DNA from: Planctomycetota bacterium | GTDB lineage: Bacteria; Planctomycetota; PUPC01; DSUN01 | NCBI GenBank assembly: GCA_016872875.1 | Contig: VGYW01000038.1 | Span: 1 to 31,782, forward strand | Length of the DNA: 31,782 nt | Direction of reading: 5' to 3' | Part shown: positions 15,398 through 22,576 of the stretch, piece after piece | How the letters are laid out: each line of letters starts with the position of its first letter | Position numbering within the stretch: the first letter of the stretch is position 1 | The notes under the pieces: model-generated | Databases searched by the model: none | What the model was told of the DNA's origin: nothing | The model's input: only the letters and a program-made list of their open reading frames with translations | Position numbers and translations under genes: made by a program

Positions 15398-18300
15398 TCA
15401 CTTGCTCCCGCTGGGTGCGAAGGCGAACGAGGTTTGCACGGGGAACGGGCAGGTGCAGCCGGAGCTGGCCTCGGGGACGAGGACGAGGCCGCCGGCGGGG
15501 ATGATGTTGATCCAGCAACCGGGCCGGCTGACGGTGGTGAGCTTGCTGGCCTGGCGGGTGCGCAGGTCGAACATGGCGGGGTTGGCGGCGCGGAAGAAGA
15601 GCTGGTGGGCGGAGGCCGACATGGTGCCGCAGCCGTGGCCGCCGCGGTCGAACGCCCAGCCGGGCAGCGGCTCGCCGGTCTTGAGGTCGTAGGCGCACGG
15701 CTCGGCGTAGACGACGCCGCCTGCGATGACGGGGTGAAGGGTCTGCTCGCCGTGGTCGCCGCCGGGCTTCTTGCGGTTGTCCTGCTCGCGACGCCAGCGC
15801 TGCTCGCCCGTCCTCGCGTCGAAGCCGAACAGCTCGTACCAGACGGTGCCGTTCTTGTTCTTCGAGCCGGTGACTACGATGGTGCCATCCGCGACGCTGA
15901 GGAAGATGACGTGCTGGAAGGAGCGGAGGTCCACGTGCTTCTTCCAGAGGGTCTGGCCCGAGGCGGCATCGAGGGCGGCGAGTGTGGCGCCGGAGCCGAG
16001 GAAGATGTCCAGCTTCATCCGCCCGTCGGAGTCCTGAATGGCGGCGGGATTGGCGCTCTCGACGAAGTGGACGCGTCCGTCGGCAATGGCGATGGCGGGG
16101 TCGAGGATGACGCCGCCCTTGTAGGCCCAGCGCTTCTCGCCGCTCTTGCGGTCGAGGCAGAAGAGGAAGTCGCTGGTCGCGATGTCCTGGAAGTCGCCGA
16201 ACTGGATTTCGATGACCGTGCGGCCCATGGTGCGGAGGGAGGCGCCTTTCTTGCGGCCGGAGCCGAAGAGGGAATCGCCCACGGTCGCCACGTAGCCCCA
16301 GGCGTGCTGGCGGCCGGGGTCGAGCTGCGGGACAGGGAATCGGCGGATGACGACGCCGGTGGCGGCGTCGAATGCCACGCAGTCCTCCGCCCCGGCAGCA
16401 TAGAGCACGTCGGGGGCGAGGGCGAGGTGGCCGCTATCCTTCGGCGCGCCCAGGCGGCTTGAATCGGGGAGGTCGGCCTCCCAGAGCGGCGTGCCATTGT
16501 AGGCGTCCACCGCTATGACCTTGTTGTAGGCGGGGACGAAGAGGCGGCCGCCCCCGGCGAGCGGCGGCACGGCGCGGTGGTGGCGGTCGGCCATCGGGTT
16601 GGGGCCGGGCGGCCCGAACCACTGGATGCGCATCGCGCCGCCGACGAGCCGGTCGCCGCTGCACGCGGTGTTGGCGGGGTCGGCGTAGAGGTGCGTCCAC
16701 TCGCCCGCGCCCTCGAGCGGCCCGCGGCGGACGAGCTTCGCAGGGCCATCGAGGCAGAGGACGCCGCCCCACGGCCTCGCAAGGCGCGTTGCATCGGCCG
16801 GCGCCGCAGCAGTCGGGTTGGCCACGCGGTCGAAGACCACCAGGTTGGCGAACCCGCTGGGGAGCGACGCGAGCGGCCCGCCCTGCACGGAGGCCCGCGC
16901 GCCGTAGAGGCCCGCCCTGTCGAGCTCCCGCCTTGCGGCGGCGCGCTTGCCGGGGTCGTCCTCGATGCCGATGAGCGTGAGGTCAGTCAGCCTGGCCAGC
17001 TCGTAGACCAGGCGGCCTTCGCCGCAGGCGAGGACGAGGCCGAAGCCTTTCTTCACGCCCGATCTGTCGGCGATCTCCGATGCGGCCTTCGCATACAGCG
17101 GCGAAAGGCCGTCGGCTGCGTAGGGGCTGCCGGGCGGGGCGCTCGACGACGACGACGAGGACGACGACGATGAGAAGCAGTGGATTGAGCCCGCGTCGGT
17201 GCTCACGAAGAGGCGGCCGTGGGCGGCGGCGAGGCCGTAGGCGGTGCCGGCCACCTTGCCCGCCCAGAGCGGCTCGCCGTCAGAGGCCCGGAACGCGGCG
17301 ACCTCGCCCTCGCCGCCCGCGAAAAGCGCGTCGCCCGCCAGGATGAGCGCGGCGCGGTGCGGGCAGGGACGCTTCCAGAGGAAGCAGTCCTGCGTTGACT
17401 TCGAGAGCGCGGCCATCGCGGCCTTGTTGGCCTCGTGCTCGCCCCTCAGCGCCTTGCCCTCAGCGCCCTTGTCGTCCTTGCCGAGCTTCTTGAGGCGGTC
17501 CTCGATGGCCTTCTGGCGGGCGGCGAGCTTGCGGCCCTGGGCCAAGAGGTCGAAGAAGCGGACGCGGTCGAGGGCCTGGAACTCGCGGCCTGTGAGGAGA
17601 TAGAGCGCCTTGTCGGTGCCGATGGCGCGGTGGGCGTTGAAGGTGGCGGCCACCTCGCCCGTCGCGGCGTCGCAAGCCTCCACCTGTCCCGTCTTCCCCG
17701 GGCCGTTGAGGAGCAGGTTGCCGGCGAGCGCCGCATCGGTGCCGCCGGAGCCCTTGACGCTGCCCGCCGGCGCGCCATCGGCTCGGCGGAGCATCGCGGG
17801 CGCCGTCCTGCCCATGGGCACGTAGAGATGCGTGGGCGCGGCGAGAAGATACCCCTGGGGCGACAGGTCGAGGGGCCGCGGCTTCCACCGCGGCGAGCCG
17901 TCGCGCGCGTCCAACGCCACGAGCGAGACGCCCTCGGTGGGGAACAGGCCGGCGGCGAGGAAGGCCACGCCGTCCTCGACGAGCGCCCCGGTGCGGACAG
18001 GGGAGGCGGCGATGAGGCGGCCGTTGCCGATGAGCTGGCGGGCGTCGGGCGCGGCACGGTGCTTCCACACTTCGGCGCCGGTCTCGGCCGCGAGGCAGTA
18101 GGCCCAGCCATCGTCCGAGCCGACGTAGACCTTGCCGTCCGCGACCGCCGGCGCGAGACGCACCGGTCCGCCGGTGAAGAATACCCACCGCACCTGCCCC
18201 GTGGCAGCGTCGAGACACGTCACCTTGTCGTCGGCGGAGGAAGCGAAGTAGACGGCGTCGCCGACAGCGGCGACGTGGAAGGCGCGGTCATAAGTCACCC

Positions 18301-18532
18301 GCGCGGCCAGGTCGGTGAGCTTGTGCCAGTAGTCAACCTTCGCGGGAGCGGGCCAGGCGGGTCGCGGGGCGTGGCGCGCGGCGTGGGTCCACGCCTCACG
18401 GAGCGGCAGGGGCAGCCGCTCGCCGGTCACCCCGCTCCGCTGGTTGTCGTGCATGTACGTCGGCCAGTCCTCGCCCCATGCGACTGCATGGACGAGCAAG
18501 AGCACAGCCATCCTGGGCAGCGATCTCTTCAT
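15398..18532 (-). CDS. Secreted PQQ-type beta-propeller protein with a methyltransferase-like insert
   Basis: About 1044 residues. The signal peptide is MKRSLPRMAVLLLVHAVAWG before EDWPTY. Residues about 20-450 contain PQQ/WD40-like propeller blades: 'VTCLDAATGQVRWVF', 'AYCLAAETGAEVWKH', 'LVALDARDGSPRWKP'. A Ser11 linker (about 454-464), encoded by a (CGA)n tract, precedes a Rossmann-like stretch (about 480-580: FGLVLACGEGRLVYELA, then LIGIEDDPGKRAAARREL) that looks like a class I methyltransferase motif I and II. A second propeller follows ('AVDAYNGTPLWEADLP', 'CLDRKSGEKRWAYKG', 'LAALDAASGQTLWKK'). A SAM-type fold in an exported protein is odd, so the insert may be structural or bind another ligand. 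A GTG at 18547 overlapping the upstream stop (GTGA) is an alternative, coupled start. Confidence 0.85.
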   Translation of the reverse strand: MKRSLPRMAVLLLVHAVAWGEDWPTYMHDNQRSGVTGERLPLPLREAWTHAARHAPRPAWPAPAKVDYWHKLTDLAARVTYDRAFHVAAVGDAVYFASSADDKVTCLDAATGQVRWVFFTGGPVRLAPAVADGKVYVGSDDGWAYCLAAETGAEVWKHRAAPDARQLIGNGRLIAASPVRTGALVEDGVAFLAAGLFPTEGVSLVALDARDGSPRWKPRPLDLSPQGYLLAAPTHLYVPMGRTAPAMLRRADGAPAGSVKGSGGTDAALAGNLLLNGPGKTGQVEACDAATGEVAATFNAHRAIGTDKALYLLTGREFQALDRVRFFDLLAQGRKLAARQKAIEDRLKKLGKDDKGAEGKALRGEHEANKAAMAALSKSTQDCFLWKRPCPHRAALILAGDALFAGGEGEVAAFRASDGEPLWAGKVAGTAYGLAAAHGRLFVSTDAGSIHCFSSSSSSSSSSSAPPGSPYAADGLSPLYAKAASEIADRSGVKKGFGLVLACGEGRLVYELARLTDLTLIGIEDDPGKRAAARRELDRAGLYGARASVQGGPLASLPSGFANLVVFDRVANPTAAAPADATRLARPWGGVLCLDGPAKLVRRGPLEGAGEWTHLYADPANTACSGDRLVGGAMRIQWFGPPGPNPMADRHHRAVPPLAGGGRLFVPAYNKVIAVDAYNGTPLWEADLPDSSRLGAPKDSGHLALAPDVLYAAGAEDCVAFDAATGVVIRRFPVPQLDPGRQHAWGYVATVGDSLFGSGRKKGASLRTMGRTVIEIQFGDFQDIATSDFLFCLDRKSGEKRWAYKGGVILDPAIAIADGRVHFVESANPAAIQDSDGRMKLDIFLGSGATLAALDAASGQTLWKKHVDLRSFQHVIFLSVADGTIVVTGSKNKNGTVWYELFGFDARTGEQRWRREQDNRKKPGGDHGEQTLHPVIAGGVVYAEPCAYDLKTGEPLPGWAFDRGGHGCGTMSASAHQLFFRAANPAMFDLRTRQASKLTTVSRPGCWINIIPAGGLVLVPEASSGCTCPFPVQTSFAFAPSGSK
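17141..17171. repeat. (CGA)n microsatellite encoding poly-Ser
   Basis: About ten CGA/CGG-type triplets. In the minus-strand frame they encode the run of 11 serines separating the first propeller from the methyltransferase-like insert. Such a tract could change length by slippage without shifting frame. Confidence 0.8.
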
Positions 18533-18536
18533 CTTC

Positions 18537-18561
18537 TCACGCGTCACGGGTCACGGGTCAA
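18537..18561. repeat. 7-bp (CGTGACC)n repeat at a gene junction
   Basis: On the minus strand CGTGACC, CGTGACG and related 7-mers run through the end of the MrfB-like gene (its last residues TRDP and stop) and the possible GTG start of the propeller gene. A second copy is at 20501-20524. Confidence 0.7.
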
Positions 18562-19464
18562 GAGCATTCGCGCCATCAGCTCGGCCAGCGTGAGCAGGTC
18601 GGCGCGGTTGTGCTGGACGATGAGGGCGAGCTCGCGGGCGTCGCCGGTGCGGACGAAGTCGTGGTAGGCGCGGCCGATGTCGGCCCCCGCGATGTCGCCC
18701 ACGCGGTGGCGCCCGCACACGCAGCGCTCGAGGGTCACAAGGCGGCAGTCGGGCAACGCCTCGCTGTATCGCCGTCGGGCGGCGTGAAGGAGGTCGAAGT
18801 GGAGCGGCACCTCTGGCAGCGCGACCCTCGCCGCGGCCGCGCGGGCGCGGAGTGAGGGCACGTCGAAGGTCTTGCCATTGAAGGTGACGAGAATGCGCGC
18901 GCTGCGGGCATCCTCGGCGAAGGCGGCCAGGATGCTCGCCTCCTCGGCATACGAGCGGGCGAGGAGCTGGCGGCAGACGATTCGCCCATCCCGCCAGAGG
19001 AGCGTGCCGATGAGGAACACGGTCGCGGTGCCGAGGCCGGTAGTCTCGATGTCCAGAAAGCAGGCGTCCCGTGGCGCGAGGGGGGGCGACTCCACCAGAG
19101 GGATGGCGGCGAATGCCCGCGGGAGTGCCTCGGCGAGTGCCTCCGCAAGGGCCTGGTTGCCCGTGGCTGGCCCCTCGATCAGGTAGAAGGGGGGAGCGCC
19201 GGAGCACGGCGTTTCGCGCCCCTCGATGCACTTCTCGATGGGGATGCAGATGCCTGGGCCGGGGGCTGCGGGGCGTCGGGGCGCGTCGAGCGGCAGGTCG
19301 CGGCGGTAGACGATGGCGTGTGACGCAGGAGTTGGTGGCACAGGCATCTTGCCTGTGTCGCCCACAGGCGGGACGCCTGTGCCACCGGCGCGCCGCGCCA
19401 GCTTCTTGCGGAGGCTCTTCAGGAGGTCTTGTTCGGTTGGGGTGCAGGGTTCGTCGGGAGGCAT
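18544..19464 (-). CDS. mrfB: MrfB/YprB-type DEDD exonuclease (RNase H-like)
   Basis: 306 residues. The exonuclease core carries CFLDIETTGLG (Asp138, Glu140), TFNGKTFDVPSL (Asp201), HFDLLHAARR (Asp224) and HNRADLLTLAEL (285-296, Asp289), the DEDD set of RNase H-like exonucleases, with the 'FNGK.FD.P' wording typical of YprB/MrfB. Cys250 and its surroundings (ERCVCGRHR) match the family's 'LE...G..R..DI.G' segment. It would act with the MrfA-like helicase at 12139-14943 in DNA repair (inferred). Residues 27-44 (GGTGVPPVGDTGKMPVPP) are encoded by a palindromic repeat at 19334-19386, lengthening the N-terminus. No tetratricopeptide tail is visible. The aldo/keto reductase gene ends 7 bp upstream. 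Confidence 0.87.
   Translation of the reverse strand: MPPDEPCTPTEQDLLKSLRKKLARRAGGTGVPPVGDTGKMPVPPTPASHAIVYRRDLPLDAPRRPAAPGPGICIPIEKCIEGRETPCSGAPPFYLIEGPATGNQALAEALAEALPRAFAAIPLVESPPLAPRDACFLDIETTGLGTATVFLIGTLLWRDGRIVCRQLLARSYAEEASILAAFAEDARSARILVTFNGKTFDVPSLRARAAAARVALPEVPLHFDLLHAARRRYSEALPDCRLVTLERCVCGRHRVGDIAGADIGRAYHDFVRTGDARELALIVQHNRADLLTLAELMARMLLTRDP
19334..19386. repeat. 53-bp palindromic repeat (GGTGGCACAGGC...GCCTGTGCCACC) in the mrfB-like gene
   Basis: Perfect 12-bp outer arms (19334-19345 and 19375-19386) enclose two inner half-palindromes (TGCCTGTG and CACAGGC). The element is an exact multiple of codons in effect and stays open in the minus-strand frame. Elements of this look recur in many bacterial genomes, but copy number here cannot be counted from one window. 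Confidence 0.85.
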
Positions 19465-19471
19465 GGGGGTG

Positions 19472-20467
19472 TCACTGGGGCTTGCCGAGGGCCTCGAAGG
19501 TGGAGCGGATGGTCTGAAGGTCGGCGGCGGAGAGGCGGATGTCGGCGGCTCGGGCGTTCTCGCGGGCCTGGTCAGGGTTGCGGGCGCCCACGATTGCGGC
19601 GGCGACGCCCGGCTGGGCGATGATCCAGGCGGCAGCCACCTGGCCGAGCGTGGCGTTGTGAGCCTCGGCGATGGGCCTCACTTTCTCGAGGGCGTCGAGG
19701 ATGCGGCGGCGGTTGGCCGGCTGGAACCAGGGGCGGCCGCTCCGATAGTCCCCCTCGGGGAAGGTGCGCTCCATCGTGACCCTGCCCGTGAGGATGCCCT
19801 GCTCGAGGGGGCTGTAGACGATGACGCCGACGTTGTGCTGGCGACAGAAGGGGAGAACGTCGGCCTCGATGTCGCGGCGCAGCAGGCTGTAGGGCGGCTG
19901 GTCGCTGGCGAGGGGGGCGTGGCAGAGGCACTCGGCCATCATCTCGGGCGTGAAGTTGCTCACGCCGATGGCGCGAATCTTCCCCTGCTGTTTCAGGGTC
20001 ACCATCGCCTCCATCGTCTCGGCGATGGGGGCCGAGGGGTCGGGCCAGTGGCACTGATAGAGGTCAATCACATCGGTGCCGAGCCGCTTGAGGCTCTGCT
20101 CGGCCTCGGCGACGATGGCGGCCTTGCGGAGGTTGCGCACAACGGTGCACTCCGTGCTGTCGAGGCCCTTGTATGTCCAGGGATTGCTTCCCTCGCCGGG
20201 CGTGTCCCAGCGGAGGCCGCACTTGGTGGCGAGGAACACCTTGTCGCGCCGCCCCTTGATGGCCTTGCCGACGACCTCCTCGCTATGCCCCATGCCATAG
20301 ATGGGCGCGGTGTCAATGCAATTGATGCCGGCGTCAATGGCCGCCTGTATGGCGCGAACCGAATCGTCGTCATCCTGCGGCCCCCAGAACCAGCCGCCCG
20401 CCGCCCACGCGCCGAAGATGATCGGGGAGACCTTCAGGTCGCTATTACCGAGTTGCCGGTACTCCAA
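19472..20467 (-). CDS. Aldo/keto reductase
   Basis: 331 residues, normal length for an NAD(P)H-dependent aldo/keto reductase of the YdjG/IolS-like bacterial group. The catalytic tetrad is visible: Asp52 (CIDTAPIYG), Tyr57, Lys82 (LATKCGLRW) and His140 (LYQCHWPD). The 'GVSNF' motif (IRAIGVSNFTPEMM) and the C-terminal cofactor region 'AAIVGARNPDQARENARA' are also present. The start is a TTG at 20467 with AAAGGA 8 nt upstream and the usual beginning YRQLGNSDLKVSPIIFG. Cytosolic; the carbonyl substrate is not predictable. The neighbouring nitroreductase suggests a redox pair, but this is only positional. Confidence 0.95.
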   Translation of the reverse strand: MEYRQLGNSDLKVSPIIFGAWAAGGWFWGPQDDDDSVRAIQAAIDAGINCIDTAPIYGMGHSEEVVGKAIKGRRDKVFLATKCGLRWDTPGEGSNPWTYKGLDSTECTVVRNLRKAAIVAEAEQSLKRLGTDVIDLYQCHWPDPSAPIAETMEAMVTLKQQGKIRAIGVSNFTPEMMAECLCHAPLASDQPPYSLLRRDIEADVLPFCRQHNVGVIVYSPLEQGILTGRVTMERTFPEGDYRSGRPWFQPANRRRILDALEKVRPIAEAHNATLGQVAAAWIIAQPGVAAAIVGARNPDQARENARAADIRLSAADLQTIRSTFEALGKPQ

Positions 20468-20500
20468 CAGTCTGTTCCTTTCGTGGGGAGTGTGTCCTGG

Positions 20501-20524
20501 ACGCGTGACCCGTGACGCGTGACC
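20501..20524. repeat. 7-bp (CGTGACC)n repeat between nitroreductase and aldo/keto reductase
   Basis: Units CGTGACC, CGTGACG, CGTGACC in the 63-bp intergenic gap, in the opposite orientation to the 18537-18561 copy. Confidence 0.65.
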
Positions 20525-20530
20525 GCTGGA

Positions 20531-21046
20531 TTACCAGGCCTCGCGGTGGATGCGGGCTGGGTCGTAGTAGTCGGCGGGGCCTTTTTCCTCGGCGGGGACG
20601 CCGACGGCGATGGCGGCGAAGGGGACGACGTTCTGGGGGATGCCGAGGAGCTGTCGGAGGCCGGCCTCGCGTTCGGGGCGCGGGTGGGCGCCGCACCAGC
20701 AGGTGCCCAGGCCCATGTTCGCGGCGGCCAGGAGGAGGTTCTGGGTGGCGGCCGAGACGTCCTGCACCCACATCCCCGCGTGCTTCTCGCGGGCGAGGTC
20801 GCCGCACACCACGATTGCGAGCGGGGCGGTCTTGAGCATGCTCGCGTAGGGATGCACCTTCATGATGCCCTCCAGCTTCGCGCGGTCGCGGACCACGACG
20901 AAGTGCCATGGCTGCTGGTTGCCGGCCGAGGGCGCGGCCATGGCCGCGCGCAGGAGGGCCTCCACCTGCGCGTCGCTCACCTCCGCGCCCTTCTTATACT
21001 GCCGGATGCTCCGACGCTTCTGGATGAAGCTCAACACGACGTCCAT
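20531..21046 (-). CDS. Nitroreductase family protein (FMN-dependent)
   Basis: 171 residues. The N-terminus FIQKRRSIRQYKKGAEVSD has the 'RRSIR.Y' FMN-contact motif. AAPSAGNQQPWHFVVVRDRAKL is the family's 'PSA.N.QPW.F.VV' motif. AATQNLLLAAANMGLGTCWCG and a Gly-rich turn before the C-terminus complete the fold, which dimerises around FMN and transfers electrons from NAD(P)H to nitro groups, quinones or similar. The ATG at 21046 has GGAGGAG about 5 nt upstream; longer frames upstream read promoter DNA. A near-consensus promoter lies at 21090-21118. Confidence 0.94.
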   Translation of the reverse strand: MDVVLSFIQKRRSIRQYKKGAEVSDAQVEALLRAAMAAPSAGNQQPWHFVVVRDRAKLEGIMKVHPYASMLKTAPLAIVVCGDLAREKHAGMWVQDVSAATQNLLLAAANMGLGTCWCGAHPRPEREAGLRQLLGIPQNVVPFAAIAVGVPAEEKGPADYYDPARIHREAW

Positions 21047-21089
21047 CGGTCTCCTCCTGAAAAGGCCGCCTCTTCCCCCAACAAGGACC

Positions 21090-21118
21090 AATATAGGGTC
21101 AGGGCAGCGAGGAGTCAA
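21090..21118 (-). promoter_or_regulatory. Sigma70-type promoter of the nitroreductase gene
   Basis: On the minus strand: -35 TTGACT (21118-21113), 17-nt spacer, -10 TATATT (21095-21090). The leader to the ATG is about 37 nt. Confidence 0.65.
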
Positions 21119-21182
21119 GCGAGGTCGGCGGTTAGAGCCTTCAGTCATGGCTCGTGCGCGCGTCGCGCACATGTGGCAACTG

Positions 21183-21222
21183 GAACGCCGAATGTCGAAC
21201 GTCGAATGTTGAATGTCGAATG
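21183..21222. repeat. (GAATGTCGAACGTC)n-type repeat
   Basis: Degenerate tandem units GAATGTC, GAACGTC, GAATGTT, GAATGTC in the 450-bp non-coding stretch 21047-21496. The rest of that stretch holds the nitroreductase promoter, a hairpin at 21287-21328 and a GC-rich palindrome at 21428-21469; no gene is seen. Confidence 0.75.
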
Positions 21223-21286
21223 ACAGAGAAGGCCAGGCGCCCGCCCTTCATCCTGAATCGTCGTCGCTGTCATCGCCGCGAGGTGT

Positions 21287-21328
21287 GCAAGAGGGCCACT
21301 CGCTTCCCACAAGAAGTGGCCCTCTTGC
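21287..21328. repeat. Perfect 14-bp inverted repeat GCAAGAGGGCCACT / AGTGGCCCTCTTGC
   Basis: Perfect arms at 21287-21300 and 21315-21328 with a 14-nt loop, in a non-coding gap. There is no T-run after either arm, so it looks more like a dispersed palindromic element than an intrinsic terminator. Confidence 0.8.
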
Positions 21329-21427
21329 TCGGGGGTGGGGCCGGGCGAGTCGAGCGCTACACTCGCCGCGCGCCCCACCCATCGCCATATCACGGCTCCG
21401 GCGAATGTCTACTCTCCAGAAGCCGTC

Positions 21428-21469
21428 CGGGGGCAACTCGCGCCCCCTGGGGGGCGCAGGTTGCGCCCC
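21428..21469 (-). terminator. GC-rich palindrome downstream of the methyltransferase remnant
   Basis: GGGGGCAACTCGCGCCCCC followed by a near-complementary arm forms a roughly 19-bp stem with a 1-nt turn, two mismatches and one bulge. It lies 28 bp after the stop of the remnant, so it could end the minus-strand operon, though no U-tract follows. Confidence 0.4.
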
Positions 21470-21496
21470 GCGCCGAAACAGCGGCCGTGGGCATCC

Positions 21497-21718
21497 TCAG
21501 CGGCGGCTGACGATGAGGAGCTCGGTGCCAGTGACCTTTCGCTCCTTCTGCCTGGCGGCCTTTTGCTGGTTGGACATGGCGTAGCGGCCGCAGTATTTCC
21601 ACTGAAGCCCGATGATCCACCAGCGGCGGCCAGCATAGAGGGCGCGGACCTCGGGGCAGGCGTCGTAGGAGACCATGATCTTCGCGGGCTAGGCGGCCAG
21701 GAGGTCGCGGAGGTTCGG
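21497..21718 (-). pseudogene. C-terminal remnant of a D12-class adenine methyltransferase
   Basis: Translating the minus strand gives NLRDLLAA, a TAG stop, then PAKIMVSYDACPEVRALY..., WKYCGRYAMSN... and KVTGTELLIVSRR before a stop at 21497. This aligns with the last 75 or so residues of the intact methyltransferase at 26231-27106 (LLRDLLALSSARVMVSYD... WKYCGRRALTN... KVTGQELLIVNY), with about half the residues identical by eye. The N-terminal region with PGGK, FGGGG and DPPY is missing, and a nonsense codon replaces the Ser of 'ALSSAR'. Homology stops within a few bases of the PIN-like gene's stop codon at 21719, which marks a junction. Confidence 0.8.
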
Positions 21719-22576
21719 TCAGGGCTTGCCTGGAGGATCGAAGGACGACTCGCTGACCTTCCCGATTGCGCGTGTGATAGGGTCGAAGTGCTTCCGGTTG
21801 TTGTTGAGTAGCACGTGATCGCGCGGACTTTCGACCGCAACCAGGGCGTCACCCACGTCTCTGACGTCGTCCCCTGTCGGGGTCTCTTGGTCGTCGAGGA
21901 TCTTCCCAATCGCCTCAACCCGTCGTCGCGTCTCCTCATCTTGTTGCTTCGCATCGGCTGTGGCAAGGGCTCGGAGAATGGCGCTGAACTGGGCGCGTTC
22001 CATCCTGATGAATGCCGCAAGCAGGCCCGCCTTCTGCTCCAGATATGCCTCGTCCGCCATACGCGTCATTCGCCCTGTTGCCGAGTCCCAGCGCGGCATC
22101 GGGAGATCTGCAAGGCAGGCAGACGGGTCCAGGATGCGCTCGACACTGCGGAATGCTCTACGCCAGGCTCTCCGAACACGATGCCGCAGGTCGGCCCTCA
22201 GTTGCTCGAGCAGCGTGCCGTCCGAAGGGCCAGTCGCCTCCAGCTCCTCGATGAAGAAGAAGATCGCGTTGATCATCACTTGGCCGAGGCGGCGATACCT
22301 GTTGGGGGGCGGAAGAGCAGCATACCTGGCGGCCTCCCAGAGCAGGTCGGTCACGTTGGTAGCAGCTTTCGTCCTCTCCTGGAAATCACAGAGCCGGCGG
22401 TAGGCACCCAGTGCGAACTCAAGCTGAACAAACCTCGATGTGGCGATGCTGGCGTAACGGCTCAGCTTGCCCTCCACTGCGGCCCTTCGAGCCTTGCTAC
22501 CCAATATGCGGTCGCAAGGGACGGTCGTATCGAGGAATGCCTTGGCTGTGGCGGCTTGAAGGCTAGTCTTGGTCAT
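21719..22576 (-). CDS. PIN-like protein with a large helical insertion, last gene of the kinase operon
   Basis: 285 residues. The beginning AKAFLDTTVPCDRIL (Asp16, Asp22) and TSRFVQLEFALG (Glu53), together with the end VGDALVAVESPRDHVLLNNNRKHFDPI (Asp243 and the N-x-x-x-F-D-P ending), follow the order of a PIN-domain nuclease: D-T/N, then E, then D-A-L, then T/N-N..-F. In ordinary PIN proteins Glu and the third acidic residue are about 50 residues apart; here about 190, filled with Arg/Ala-rich helices. PIN domains are Mg-dependent RNases. The ATG at 22576 overlaps the preceding gene by 14 nt and has GAGAGG 6 nt upstream. I rate the PIN call as plausible, not certain; the third conserved position is intact but the fourth is Asn rather than Asp. 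Confidence 0.55.
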   Translation of the reverse strand: MTKTSLQAATAKAFLDTTVPCDRILGSKARRAAVEGKLSRYASIATSRFVQLEFALGAYRRLCDFQERTKAATNVTDLLWEAARYAALPPPNRYRRLGQVMINAIFFFIEELEATGPSDGTLLEQLRADLRHRVRRAWRRAFRSVERILDPSACLADLPMPRWDSATGRMTRMADEAYLEQKAGLLAAFIRMERAQFSAILRALATADAKQQDEETRRRVEAIGKILDDQETPTGDDVRDVGDALVAVESPRDHVLLNNNRKHFDPITRAIGKVSESSFDPPGKP

